Made by a program: the position numbers and the translations under genes. Below the pieces are notes generated by a model. The model was not told the origin of the DNA. It ran no database searches and saw only the letters and a list, made by a program, of their open reading frames with translations. From the NCBI RefSeq assembly GCF_000196615.1, contig NC_014306.1, positions 1,488,001 to 1,552,000 of the forward strand: a stretch of 64,000 nucleotides of DNA, in the 5' to 3' direction. This DNA is from Erwinia billingiae Eb661 (GTDB lineage Bacteria; Pseudomonadota; Gammaproteobacteria; Enterobacterales; Enterobacteriaceae). Positions 48,398 through 57,100 of the stretch are shown here, piece after piece. Every line of letters begins with the position of its first letter. The first letter of the stretch is position 1.

Positions 48398-49173
48398 CCC
48401 AGTGGCAGAACGGCGCGCCCATTTCCGACGAGGTGCTGGTGGCCTGGCTTGATAAGCAACTCACGGTTCAACAGCATCAGCAGGTGGAAAAAATGCTCAG
48501 TGATGACCCGGAGCTGGCCGAGCGACTGGCCGAGCTCGATCGCGCCAGCGTGGATTTTTCGGCTGCCTTTGCGCCTTTACTGCAGGAAGCGCCGAAGGAT
48601 CGCCTGCAGCAAAAGCTCAGCGCCGCACTGGCGCAGCCGCAAACGCCGCCATCTGCAGGCATCAGCCGCAGAACCCTGATTGCCGCGACGGTATCTGCGC
48701 TGGCGTTGGGCGTGGTCGGCGGCATGAAAGGCAGACGGTTGTTTGATAATGATGATGGCTGGCGGGATACCGTGGCGCAATATATGGCGCTGTACACCCA
48801 TCAGACCTTTGAAGGGGTTTCACCTTCTGACAGCGCCATGCAGCAGCAGATAGCCAGCGTCAGCGGTCACCTGGGCCTGTCGCTCTCCGCCAGCGCGTTA
48901 ACGCTTCCCGGCAGCGCGTTTAAGGGCGCAAGAATGCTGAATTACGATGATCAGGCCATCGCACAGATTGTCTGGGATGACCCAAACAGCGGGCCGTTGG
49001 CGCTGTGCATTACCGGTGCGGTTCACCCGACGGATCGCGGATTTGCCGAAGAGCAACGCCGTGGCATGAACGTGGTGTACTGGCAACAGCAACAGCACAG
49101 CTTTATGCTGATAGGCCACAAGCCCGTGTCAGAGCTGCGAAGGGTCGCCAGCAGCCTGTCGGCGGCGGTCTGA
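48394..49173 (+). CDS. Membrane anti-sigma factor
   Basis: The 259-residue protein has a cytoplasmic N-terminal anti-sigma domain (residues 10-80: DEVLVAWLDKQLTVQQHQQV, DDPELAERLAEL) without the HxxxCxxC zinc motif. A Pro-rich linker leads to SRRTLIAATVSALALGVVGG, one membrane span preceded by a twin-arginine-like SRRxLI. A periplasmic domain of about 145 residues follows. The order sigma then anti-sigma, with overlapping stop and start, is standard for co-regulated pairs. The twin arginine could mean Tat-dependent insertion; this is inferred. Confidence 0.87.
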   Translation: MTQWQNGAPISDEVLVAWLDKQLTVQQHQQVEKMLSDDPELAERLAELDRASVDFSAAFAPLLQEAPKDRLQQKLSAALAQPQTPPSAGISRRTLIAATVSALALGVVGGMKGRRLFDNDDGWRDTVAQYMALYTHQTFEGVSPSDSAMQQQIASVSGHLGLSLSASALTLPGSAFKGARMLNYDDQAIAQIVWDDPNSGPLALCITGAVHPTDRGFAEEQRRGMNVVYWQQQQHSFMLIGHKPVSELRRVASSLSAAV

Positions 49174-49212
49174 AACGGCCCGCATAAAGGCCGGGAAAAT
49201 GGTCAGAATTGA

Positions 49213-49259
49213 CCCACACAAAGAAACTCTCTCTGTGTGGGCATAACATCTGTTATAAT
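49213..49259 (+). promoter_or_regulatory. rhlE promoter with hairpin over the -35 region
   Basis: An extended -10, TG-T-TATAAT (TATAAT at 49254-49259), lies about 125 bases before the rhlE start. The inverted repeat CCCACACA/TGTGTGGG (49213-49241) covers the -35 position and could be an operator or the end of the upstream transcript. The long leader (with a second hairpin GTCAGGC/GCCTGGC) is usual for cold-responsive helicase genes. Confidence 0.6.
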
Positions 49260-49383
49260 CCGGCGCTTACGCACCGTGGTTTGTGCTCCCTTTCAAACGT
49301 CAGGCGAAGCCTGGCGTCATATTCTCCCCCTGGAAACTACATCGCTTACCGCGATCAGGGCGGATCCGGAGTCAGTCAATTTT

Positions 49384-50826
49384 ATGTCATTTGATTCTCT
49401 CGGCCTGAATGCCGATATTTTGCGTGCTGTTGCAGAACAGGGTTACGACGAGCCTACGCCGATCCAGCGTCAGGCAATCCCGGTAGTGTTGGCAGGTCGC
49501 GACCTGATGGCCAGCGCCCAGACCGGTACCGGTAAAACCGCGGGCTTTACGCTGCCGGTTTTACAGCTGCTGAGCAGCCACAACCCGCATCCAAAAGGTC
49601 GTCGCCCGGTTCGTGCGCTGATCTTAACCCCAACCCGTGAGCTTGCGGCTCAGATCGGGGAAAACGTCCAGGATTACTCTAAGTACCTGGATCTGCGTTC
49701 GCTGGTGGTCTTCGGCGGCGTGAGCATCAACCCGCAGATGATGAAACTGCGCAGCGGCGTTGACGTGCTGGTGGCGACACCTGGCCGTCTGCTGGACCTG
49801 GAACATCAGAACGCACTGGACCTCTCTAAAGTTGAGATCCTGGTGCTGGATGAAGCCGACCGTATGCTGGATATGGGCTTCATTCACGATATCCGTCGCG
49901 TGCTGGCCAAACTGCCTGCCAAGCGTCAGAACCTGCTGTTCTCCGCCACCTTCTCTGACGAGATCAAAGGCCTGGCCGAGAAGCTGCTGCACAATCCAGA
50001 AGAAGTGTCTGTGGCGCGCCGCAACACTGCTTCCGAGCAGATCACTCAGCACGTTCACATGGTTGATAAGAAGCGTAAGCGTGAACTGCTGTCGTTCCTG
50101 ATTGGCCGTGATAACTGGCAGCAGGTGCTGGTCTTCACCCGTACCAAGCACGGTGCTAACCACCTTGCTGAGCAGCTGAACAAAGATGGCATTACGTCTG
50201 CGGCCATCCACGGCAACAAGAGCCAGGGTGCCCGTACGCGCGCGCTGAGCGACTTTAAAGAAGGCAAAATCCGTGTGCTGGTGGCGACCGATATCGCCGC
50301 TCGCGGCATCGATATCTCCGAGTTGCCACACGTGGTGAACTTTGAGCTGCCAAACGTACCGGAAGACTACGTGCACCGTATTGGCCGTACCGGCCGTGCG
50401 GCAGCCACCGGTGAAGCGTTGTCTCTGGTCTGTGTCGATGAGCTGAAACTGCTGCGTGATATCGAGCGCGTGCTGAAGCGTGAAATCCCACGTATGGCGA
50501 TTGAAGGCTACGAGCCGGATCCGTCGATCAAAGCTGAGCCGATCCTTAACGGTCGTCAGCAGCAGCGTGGCGGTGCAGGTGGCGGCGGCGGTGGTCGCGG
50601 TCGCGGTGCGCCAGGCGGCGGCGGAAATCGCAGCGGTCAGGGCGGTCGGGGTAACGGCGGCGGCAACGGCGGCGAGCGCAGCCAGTCTGCCACCGGCGAA
50701 CGTAGCCAGGGTAACGGTCAGCGTCGTCCGGCCGCTGCAGGTTCGGGTTCTGCCCGCACTGAAGGCAGCAGCAACGGGGCACCACGTACCAACAAAACCC
50801 GTCAGCGCCGCTCTAACCCAGCCTAA
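49384..50826 (+). CDS. rhlE: ATP-dependent RNA helicase RhlE
   Basis: The 480-residue DEAD-box helicase has motif [28 protein letters not shown], and HRIGRTGR. From about residue 390 the tail is rich in Gly, Arg, Gln and Ser ([16 protein letters not shown]), an RNA-binding low-complexity end. RhlE acts in ribosome maturation and RNA turnover. The start [16 protein letters not shown] matches E. coli; upstream sequence in the same frame is leader. Confidence 0.97.
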   Translation: MSFDSLGLNADILRAVAEQGYDEPTPIQRQAIPVVLAGRDLMASAQTGTGKTAGFTLPVLQLLSSHNPHPKGRRPVRALILTPTRELAAQIGENVQDYSKYLDLRSLVVFGGVSINPQMMKLRSGVDVLVATPGRLLDLEHQNALDLSKVEILVLDEADRMLDMGFIHDIRRVLAKLPAKRQNLLFSATFSDEIKGLAEKLLHNPEEVSVARRNTASEQITQHVHMVDKKRKRELLSFLIGRDNWQQVLVFTRTKHGANHLAEQLNKDGITSAAIHGNKSQGARTRALSDFKEGKIRVLVATDIAARGIDISELPHVVNFELPNVPEDYVHRIGRTGRAAATGEALSLVCVDELKLLRDIERVLKREIPRMAIEGYEPDPSIKAEPILNGRQQQRGGAGGGGGGRGRGAPGGGGNRSGQGGRGNGGGNGGERSQSATGERSQGNGQRRPAAAGSGSARTEGSSNGAPRTNKTRQRRSNPA

Positions 50827-50838
50827 GCACTTCTTCCG

Positions 50839-50862
50839 GGGGGATCGCCAGATCCCCCTTCT
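50839..50862 (+). terminator. Terminator after rhlE
   Basis: GGGGGATC-GCCA-GATCCCCC is followed by TTCTC. The T-run is weak. Confidence 0.65.
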
Positions 50863-50885
50863 CAACGCTACGAACAGGTTGTGAC

Positions 50886-51848
50886 ATGCGCGTTTTACTT
50901 GCCCCGATGGAGGGCGTGCTGGACTCTCTGGTGCGCGAACTGCTCACCGACGTCAACGAGTACGATCTCTGCATCACCGAATTTCTCCGGGTTGTCGACC
51001 AGCTATTGCCGGTTAAATCCTTCCAACGCCTTTGCCCTGAACTTCACCATGCCAGCCGCACCTCTTCTGGCACGCTTGTGCGCATCCAGCTGTTGGGTCA
51101 ATACCCGCAATGGCTGGCGGAAAATGCCGCACGCGCGGTGGAACTGGGGTCGTGGGGCGTGGATCTCAACTGTGGTTGCCCGTCCAAAACGGTCAACGGC
51201 AGCGGCGGTGGGGCGACCTTACTAAAAGATCCCGAGCTAATTTATCGCGGAGCGAAAGCGATGCGTGACGCGGTGCCAGCGCATCTGCCGGTGACGGTGA
51301 AGGTCAGGCTGGGCTGGGAATCCGGTGACCGGCAGTTTGAAATTGCCGATGCGGTGCAACAGGCTGGCGCGACGGAGCTGGCGGTACACGGCCGCACCAA
51401 GGAAGACGGCTACAAACCCGAGCGCATTAACTGGCAGGCGATTGGCGAGATCCGTCAGCGGCTGACCATTCCGGTGATCGCCAACGGCGAAATCTGGGAC
51501 TGGCAGAGCGCACAGGACTGTATGCAGGTGACCGGCTGTGATGCGGTAATGATTGGCCGTGGGGCGCTCAATGTGCCGAATCTGAGCCGGGTGATCAAAT
51601 ACAACGAGCCGCGTATGCCGTGGCCCGAGGTGGTGATGCTGCTGAAAAAGTACGTGCTGCTGGAGAAGGAAGGCGACACCGGCCTGTATCACGTTGCCCG
51701 CATCAAACAGTGGCTGGGCTATCTGCGCAAAGAGTATGACGAAGCCAGCGAGTTGTTCAGTCACATACGTGCGCTAAAAACCTCTAACGAGATCCAACGG
51801 TTCATTACTGCCTGGCAACCTGCCAGTCACATTTATCACAATTCTTAA
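50886..51848 (+). CDS. dusC: tRNA-dihydrouridine(16) synthase DusC
   Basis: DusC reduces U16 of tRNAs with FMN and NADPH. The 320-residue protein has [15 protein letters not shown], the catalytic-cysteine loop [22 protein letters not shown], and the FMN-phosphate motif VIANGEI...[10 protein letters not shown]. It is nearly collinear with E. coli DusC (YohI). In E. coli dusC lies in the yoh region far from rhlE, so a rearrangement junction lies just upstream. Confidence 0.97.
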   Translation: MRVLLAPMEGVLDSLVRELLTDVNEYDLCITEFLRVVDQLLPVKSFQRLCPELHHASRTSSGTLVRIQLLGQYPQWLAENAARAVELGSWGVDLNCGCPSKTVNGSGGGATLLKDPELIYRGAKAMRDAVPAHLPVTVKVRLGWESGDRQFEIADAVQQAGATELAVHGRTKEDGYKPERINWQAIGEIRQRLTIPVIANGEIWDWQSAQDCMQVTGCDAVMIGRGALNVPNLSRVIKYNEPRMPWPEVVMLLKKYVLLEKEGDTGLYHVARIKQWLGYLRKEYDEASELFSHIRALKTSNEIQRFITAWQPASHIYHNS

Positions 51849-51877
51849 GGGGATATCTTAGCGTGCTAAGGGTATGA

Positions 51878-51893
51878 TGTGAGCTACATCACA
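51878..51893. promoter_or_regulatory. CRP site over the MFS gene promoter
   Basis: TGTGAGCTACATCACA has both perfect CRP half-sites (TGTGA-N6-TCACA). It is centred 28 bases before the MFS start and overlaps a possible -10 (TATGAT, 51873-51878). That position fits repression better than activation. Confidence 0.7.
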
Positions 51894-51913
51894 CACTAAT
51901 TCCTGGCGCCGGT

Positions 51914-53110
51914 ATGTCTTCGACCCCCGCATTATCCAATGCACAGCTCAATAAACGCATCATCTCCGTGGTGGTTTTCACCTTCTTCTGTTACCTGTCG
52001 ATCGGTCTGCCGCTGGCGGTGTTGCCGGGTTATGTGCATAACCAGCTCGGCTACAGCTCGTTTATGGCTGGCCTGATTATCAGCCTGCAATATTTCGCTA
52101 CGCTGATCAGCCGTCCGCAGTCGGGGCGCTATGCCGATCTGCTGGGACCGAAAAAAGTGGTGCTGGTGGGGCTGCTGCTGTGCGGTACCAGCGGGTTGTT
52201 CACGCTGCTGGCGGTGATGTACGAATCCACACCGTTAACCAGCCTGATTTTGCTGGCCATCGGCCGTATTTTCCTTGGCTTAGGGGAAAGCCTGACCGCT
52301 ACCGGCTCGATACTCTGGGGCATCAATATTGTCGGCACGGTGCAGAGCGCGAGAGTGATCTCGTGGAACGGCGTGGCAACCTATCTGGCGATGGCAGTGG
52401 GTGCGCCGCTGGGGGTGATCCTCAATTCGATGTTCGGCATCCCCGGCTTTGCGGTATTGATTATGCTGATGGCGATCTTCGGCTTCTGGCTGGCGACCAG
52501 ACGTCCTGCGGTGGTGGTGGCCGTTGGGCAGCGTATCCCGTTCAATCAGGTCTTTTCCCGCATCTGGGTGTATGGCTTGTGCCTCGGATTGGGCACCGTC
52601 GGTTTCGGCACCATTGCCACTTTTATTACTCTCTACTTCGCCAGCCATGACTGGAGCGGTGCCGCCTTCTCACTGACGTTGTTCAGCCTCGGCTTTATCG
52701 CCATGCGCCTGGTGTTCAGCAGCTATATCGGCCGCTTTGGCGGCATTCGCGTTTCGCTGGTCTCCTTCGCGATTGAATGTATCGGGCTGGTGATGATCTG
52801 GAAGGGCGGTTCGGTGCTGATGGTCGATGCCGGGGCCTTCCTGACCGGTTCCGGTTTCTCGCTGATATTCCCGGCGCTCGGCGTGGAAGCTATCCGTCAG
52901 GTGGCACCGCAAAATCAGGGCTCGGCACTGGGGCTGTATTCTGCCTTTCTCGATTTTGGTCTGGGGATCACCGGGCCGATTGCCGGTTTACTGATTGGGC
53001 ACTGGGGCGTGGATTCGATCTATCTCGGTGCGGCGGTGGTGGTGCTGTTTGCCTTTGCGCTGACGCTGCGGCTACAGCTGATCACCCAAAGAGAAACGGT
53101 GACCACCTAG
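51914..53110 (+). CDS. MFS transporter, YhhS/YfcJ type
   Basis: The 398-residue protein has twelve predicted membrane spans and the MFS loop GRYADLLGPKKVVLVGLLLCG between spans 2 and 3. The opening (RIISVVVFTFFCYLSIGLPLAVLPGYVH) and RPQSGRYAD resemble the E. coli YhhS/YfcJ group of putative exporters. The substrate is unknown. A strong CRP site lies directly upstream, so expression may answer to carbon source. Confidence 0.87.
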   Translation: MSSTPALSNAQLNKRIISVVVFTFFCYLSIGLPLAVLPGYVHNQLGYSSFMAGLIISLQYFATLISRPQSGRYADLLGPKKVVLVGLLLCGTSGLFTLLAVMYESTPLTSLILLAIGRIFLGLGESLTATGSILWGINIVGTVQSARVISWNGVATYLAMAVGAPLGVILNSMFGIPGFAVLIMLMAIFGFWLATRRPAVVVAVGQRIPFNQVFSRIWVYGLCLGLGTVGFGTIATFITLYFASHDWSGAAFSLTLFSLGFIAMRLVFSSYIGRFGGIRVSLVSFAIECIGLVMIWKGGSVLMVDAGAFLTGSGFSLIFPALGVEAIRQVAPQNQGSALGLYSAFLDFGLGITGPIAGLLIGHWGVDSIYLGAAVVVLFAFALTLRLQLITQRETVTT

Positions 53111-53195
53111 CGGCAATCCCGGCCGCATCACTAAACGGGCGGAGAGACAGCGACGACCAGACCCTGGCCGTCGACTGACTCTTCGCCCGTTTTGT

Positions 53196-54116
53196 TTAGT
53201 AGATTTCCGGCACGATCATATTGTCCGGCACCGGCGAGCGGCGGTAATCCTCGTTACGCTCACGCGGCGGCAGGGCGATTTTCTTCTCTTCCGTATCTTC
53301 GTAAGGCACCTGACGCAGCAGATGGCTGATGCAATTCAGTCGCGCCTTCTTCTTATCGACTCCCTGAACCACCCACCATGGCGCTTCGTCGATATGGGTG
53401 CGCGCCAGCATAATCTCTTTCGCTTCGGTGTAATCTTCCCACAGGCGGCGGCTTTCCAGATCCATCGGGCTGAGCTTCCACTGCTTAAGCGGATCGTGAA
53501 TGCGGCTTAAGAAGCGCAGTTCCTGCTCTTCATCGGTGATCGAGAACCAGTACTTCACAATCTGCACGCCGCTGCGGGTCAGCATTTTTTCAAACTCGGG
53601 TACGCTGCGGAAAAACTCTTCCACTTCGGCATCGTTACAAAAGCCCATCACCCGTTCCACCCCGGCACGGTTATACCAACTGCGGTCGAACAGCACGATT
53701 TCGCCCGCGGCAGGCAGATGGGCAATATAGCGCTGGAAATACCACTGGGTGCGCTCGCGATCGTTGGGCGCGGGCAGGGCCGCCACCCGGCAGGTTCTCG
53801 GGTTCAGGCGCTGGGTAATGCGCTTGATCACGCCGCCTTTGCCGGCGGCATCCCGCCCCTCAAAAATGATCACCATCCGGTGGCCGGTGCGCGTTACCCA
53901 GTCCTGCAACTTCACCAGCTCGCCCTGCAGACGCAGCAGCTCGCGGAAGTAGTATTTACGCCAGGCCTTTTCACCCGGCTCAGGGGCCTGTTGCTGCTCG
54001 CCAAAGCGGATATCATCGAGTTCCATTTCCAGCTCTTCGTCGTAGCTGTCATAGAACTCCTGCAGCAGACGCTGGTGGAAATGCTCGTTGCTAAAATCAT
54101 TACCTTGCATAGCCAT
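53196..54116 (-). CDS. ppk2: Polyphosphate kinase 2 (PPK2 family)
   Basis: The 306-residue P-loop kinase has Walker A FEGRDAAGKGG, the lid region NPRTCRVAALPAPNDRER, and Walker B VLFDRSWYNRAGVERVMGFC. PPK2 enzymes transfer phosphate between polyphosphate and nucleoside di- or triphosphates. It lies 13 bases after the pit phosphate transporter gene on the same strand, so uptake and polyphosphate use are probably co-expressed. The start (MAMQGNDF) has GGGAGA upstream. E. coli lacks a PPK2. Confidence 0.93.
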   Translation of the reverse strand: MAMQGNDFSNEHFHQRLLQEFYDSYDEELEMELDDIRFGEQQQAPEPGEKAWRKYYFRELLRLQGELVKLQDWVTRTGHRMVIIFEGRDAAGKGGVIKRITQRLNPRTCRVAALPAPNDRERTQWYFQRYIAHLPAAGEIVLFDRSWYNRAGVERVMGFCNDAEVEEFFRSVPEFEKMLTRSGVQIVKYWFSITDEEQELRFLSRIHDPLKQWKLSPMDLESRRLWEDYTEAKEIMLARTHIDEAPWWVVQGVDKKKARLNCISHLLRQVPYEDTEEKKIALPPRERNEDYRRSPVPDNMIVPEIY

Positions 54117-54129
54117 CGTTTTCTCCCGA

Positions 54130-55740
54130 TTAGAAGTGAGTAAACAGCCAGTAAAGAGTGGCCGAAAGCAAAATGGAGACCGGCAGCGTCAGCACCCACG
54201 CCATCAGCAGATTGCGCAGGGTCGACATTTGCAGGCCGGAGCGGTTGGCGGCCATGGTGCCGGCGACGCCAGAAGAGAGCACGTGGGTAGTGGAAACCGG
54301 CAGGCCGAAAACGTCCGCCGCGCCGATGGTGGCCATCGCCACCAGTTCTGCGCTGGCGCCCTGCGCATAATTCAGGTGCGTTTTACCGATTTTTTCGCCC
54401 ACGGTGACCACGATACGACGCCAGCCGACCATGGTGCCGAGGCCCAGCGCGATGGCCACCACCACCTTCACCCACCACGGGATAAAGCGGGTGGCGTTAT
54501 CCAGCTCGACCTTCAGCGCATCAAGGTCATGCTGGGTTTGCGCCGGGATTTTTAGCTGCTCATCGCTTTTCATATGCTTGATGGTTTCGGAGGCCAGGTA
54601 CATATCGTTTCGGGTATTCGACACCGCCTGTGCGGGGATCTTTTCGACCGTACCGTACTGGCGGATCTGATTACCGATCGCGCCCGTTAGCGCCGCCAGC
54701 GCTGGCATGACGTTGGCATTCATGGTGCCGGTCCGCACATAGTCGGTCAGCACGGTATGCGGCGCGGCGGGCGGCGTAACGCCCGGCGACAGTTGCAGCA
54801 GCTGCTGCTGGGTCACGGTCGCCAGCGCGGCAACGCGCGGACTTTGTTCCGCCGGAATAGAGCGGTTCAGCGCATAGGCGATGGGCATGGTGCCGACCAG
54901 GATCAGCATGATCAGGCCCATCCCTTTCTGACCATCATTCGATCCGTGGGCAAAGGAAACGCCGGTACAGGTGAGGATCAGCAAGCCGCGGATCCAGGTC
55001 GGCGGCTTCTCGTTGCTCTTTGGCGCGGTATACAGTTCGGGCTTTTTAACCAGCCGTTTCATAATCAGCAGCAGCGCGGCGGAGAACACAAAGCCGATAA
55101 CCGGCGAGAACAGCAGGGCATACCCCACTTTCAGCGCCTGTCCCCAGTCCACGCCGCTGGTGCCGGTGCGGCCATGGATCAGGGCATTCGCCACGCCTAC
55201 GCCGATAATCGAGCCAATCAGCGTATGGGACGACGAGGCCGGTAAGCCGAACCACCAGGTGCCGAGGTTCCAGATAATGGCCGAGAACAGCAGGGCATAC
55301 ACCATGGCGAAGCCGGTGCCGGTTCCCGCTTGCAGGATCAGCTCGACCGGCAGCAGCGAGATGATGCCGAAGGCGACCACGCCGCTGGACATCAACACCC
55401 CAAGGAAGTTGAAGAAGCCGGACCACATCACCGCGATATTCGGCGTCATTGAGTGGGTGTAGATGACGGTCGCAACCGCATTGGCGGTGTCATGAAAGCC
55501 GTTAACAAACTCGAAGCCAAGGGCAATCAGCAGCGCCATTCCCAACAGCAGGAAGGGAACATAGCTGGTGACCACGCCGCCGGCATCGCTGACATCGTTG
55601 AACAGGTTAACGCCGGCGAAGGCAATCCCCAGGATCACCAGCAGAATAAACAACATCACCGAGAAGCGGCTATTTTTCCCATAAATAGGCGGGCGCCCGG
55701 CGCTGGCCTGGCCCTGCTGAATCGCACTGTTATGGCTCAT
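54130..55740 (-). CDS. Inorganic phosphate transporter, PiT family
   Basis: The 536-residue protein has the two PiT signatures GFHDTANAVATVIYTHSM and VSTTHVLSSGVAG, plus GLPASSSHTLIG and FAHGSNDGQKGMG. About ten membrane spans surround a cytoplasmic loop (residues about 330-430). The family moves metal-phosphate complexes with protons. It is longer than E. coli PitA (499), mainly at the N-terminus. It is the first gene of a pair with ppk2. Confidence 0.93.
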   Translation of the reverse strand: MSHNSAIQQGQASAGRPPIYGKNSRFSVMLFILLVILGIAFAGVNLFNDVSDAGGVVTSYVPFLLLGMALLIALGFEFVNGFHDTANAVATVIYTHSMTPNIAVMWSGFFNFLGVLMSSGVVAFGIISLLPVELILQAGTGTGFAMVYALLFSAIIWNLGTWWFGLPASSSHTLIGSIIGVGVANALIHGRTGTSGVDWGQALKVGYALLFSPVIGFVFSAALLLIMKRLVKKPELYTAPKSNEKPPTWIRGLLILTCTGVSFAHGSNDGQKGMGLIMLILVGTMPIAYALNRSIPAEQSPRVAALATVTQQQLLQLSPGVTPPAAPHTVLTDYVRTGTMNANVMPALAALTGAIGNQIRQYGTVEKIPAQAVSNTRNDMYLASETIKHMKSDEQLKIPAQTQHDLDALKVELDNATRFIPWWVKVVVAIALGLGTMVGWRRIVVTVGEKIGKTHLNYAQGASAELVAMATIGAADVFGLPVSTTHVLSSGVAGTMAANRSGLQMSTLRNLLMAWVLTLPVSILLSATLYWLFTHF

Positions 55741-55965
55741 AAAACCTCGTGAACGGGTTGGCTAAGGAAAACTGACCTGACGCCTTGGTGAGAATGACGT
55801 CTCACAGTCGGTGTACGCAGGTTTTGTGACAAAGAGATGAAGTTGATCGTCGCCTCCAGAAGCGGCTGGATCGAAAATTTAACGGTGCTGTGCCGCTGGC
55901 AGTCAACTCTCTGTAATAGAGTTGCGTTACCGTTCGGTGACACTTTACTGACGGCCCGCCTGACT

Positions 55966-56991
55966 ATGACCCATCGCCAGCCACTGACCATTCAGAAACC
56001 CGACTTTACCGATGATGTCGCCGGATTGATTTACGGCTATTGCTTCCACAGCGGCGCGGAGCCGCGGCCGCTGACGGCTCAGCAGGCCTGCCAGGCCTGG
56101 CAACAGCAGCAGGGCGAAGGATTTATCTGGCTGCACGTCAACCTCAGTCATGCCGCCTCTGCGCGCTGGCTGAAGAACAATTTTGCGGTGGATGAGGACT
56201 TCTTCGATGAGATCCAACACGGTTCGCACAGTACCCGCATCGAGCGGCAGAACGATGCGCTGATGGCGGTGCTGAACGACGTGATTTTCGATGCGCGGGA
56301 AAACAGCGAACAGAACGCCACGCTGTGGATCTGGTGCCGCGCCGGGCTGGTGGTCAGCGCCCGCTTTAAGCCGGTGCGGTTGATTGAACGGTTAAACGAC
56401 AAGCTTGATGAGCTGGTGCTGCACTCCTCGACCGAGCTGCTGACCCATTTACTGGTAGAGCAGGAAACGGTGCTGGAGCAGATCGTGCGTCAGGCCAATC
56501 AGGTGGTCGATCAGATCGAAGAGCGGCTGCTCAGCCACCATATCAAAAGCAACCGCAGCGAGCTGGGTCGGTTGCGGCGGATGCTGTTACGTTTTCAGCG
56601 CTTACTGGCACCGGAACCGGCAGCGTTGTTCCGGCTGATCAACCGCCCGCCGGGCTGGCTGGACCGCCAGGTGGTGCAGGATTTACGCCAGTTCACCGAG
56701 GAGTTCACCGTGGTGCTGAACGATCTGATTGGCCTGACGGAGCGCATCCGCCTGCTGCAGGAAGAGATCGCTTCCCGGCAGATGGAGCAGAGCAACCGCA
56801 CGCTGTTTACCCTGACGGTGATTACCGTTCTGGCGTTGCCGATCAACATTATCGCCGGGTTTTTTGGCATGAACGTTGGCGGCGTTCCGCTGGCCAACAA
56901 TCCGCACGGCTTTATTTTGCTGGTGCTACTGGTGACGCTGTTTACCTGTATCGCCGCCTGGCTGACGCTGCGGCGGCGGGATAAACTCTAA
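55966..56991 (+). CDS. CorA/ZntB-family metal ion transporter
   Basis: The 341-residue protein has a large N-terminal cytoplasmic domain, a long helical stalk (about 190-280), and two C-terminal spans around the pore motif GMN (GFFGMNVGGVPLANNPHG). The GVP/GGIP-type loop favours the ZntB branch, which exports or imports zinc with protons. The start is uncertain: MTHRQPLTI at 55966 gives ZntB-like length, while in-frame ATG 55837 would add 43 residues without homology. It is a lone gene. Confidence 0.88.
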   Translation: MTHRQPLTIQKPDFTDDVAGLIYGYCFHSGAEPRPLTAQQACQAWQQQQGEGFIWLHVNLSHAASARWLKNNFAVDEDFFDEIQHGSHSTRIERQNDALMAVLNDVIFDARENSEQNATLWIWCRAGLVVSARFKPVRLIERLNDKLDELVLHSSTELLTHLLVEQETVLEQIVRQANQVVDQIEERLLSHHIKSNRSELGRLRRMLLRFQRLLAPEPAALFRLINRPPGWLDRQVVQDLRQFTEEFTVVLNDLIGLTERIRLLQEEIASRQMEQSNRTLFTLTVITVLALPINIIAGFFGMNVGGVPLANNPHGFILLVLLVTLFTCIAAWLTLRRRDKL

Positions 56992-57100
56992 GCCCATCTG
57001 ATTTATCGGAAAATTTCCCTCAGATTACCGCGCCGGCGATCCACTGGTGTATAAAGAGGGAGGTCTTTCGTCTCGTCAGCTGAAGGTAAAATCACCGGTT

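Noticed and set aside
49624..50865. A 413-codon open frame antisense to rhlE
   Set aside because: It is a shadow of the helicase frame caused by codon bias; its product is low-complexity and lacks a start signal.
55741..55965. Possible Pho box before pit
   Set aside because: No pair of CTGTCAT-like repeats with the right spacing could be found.
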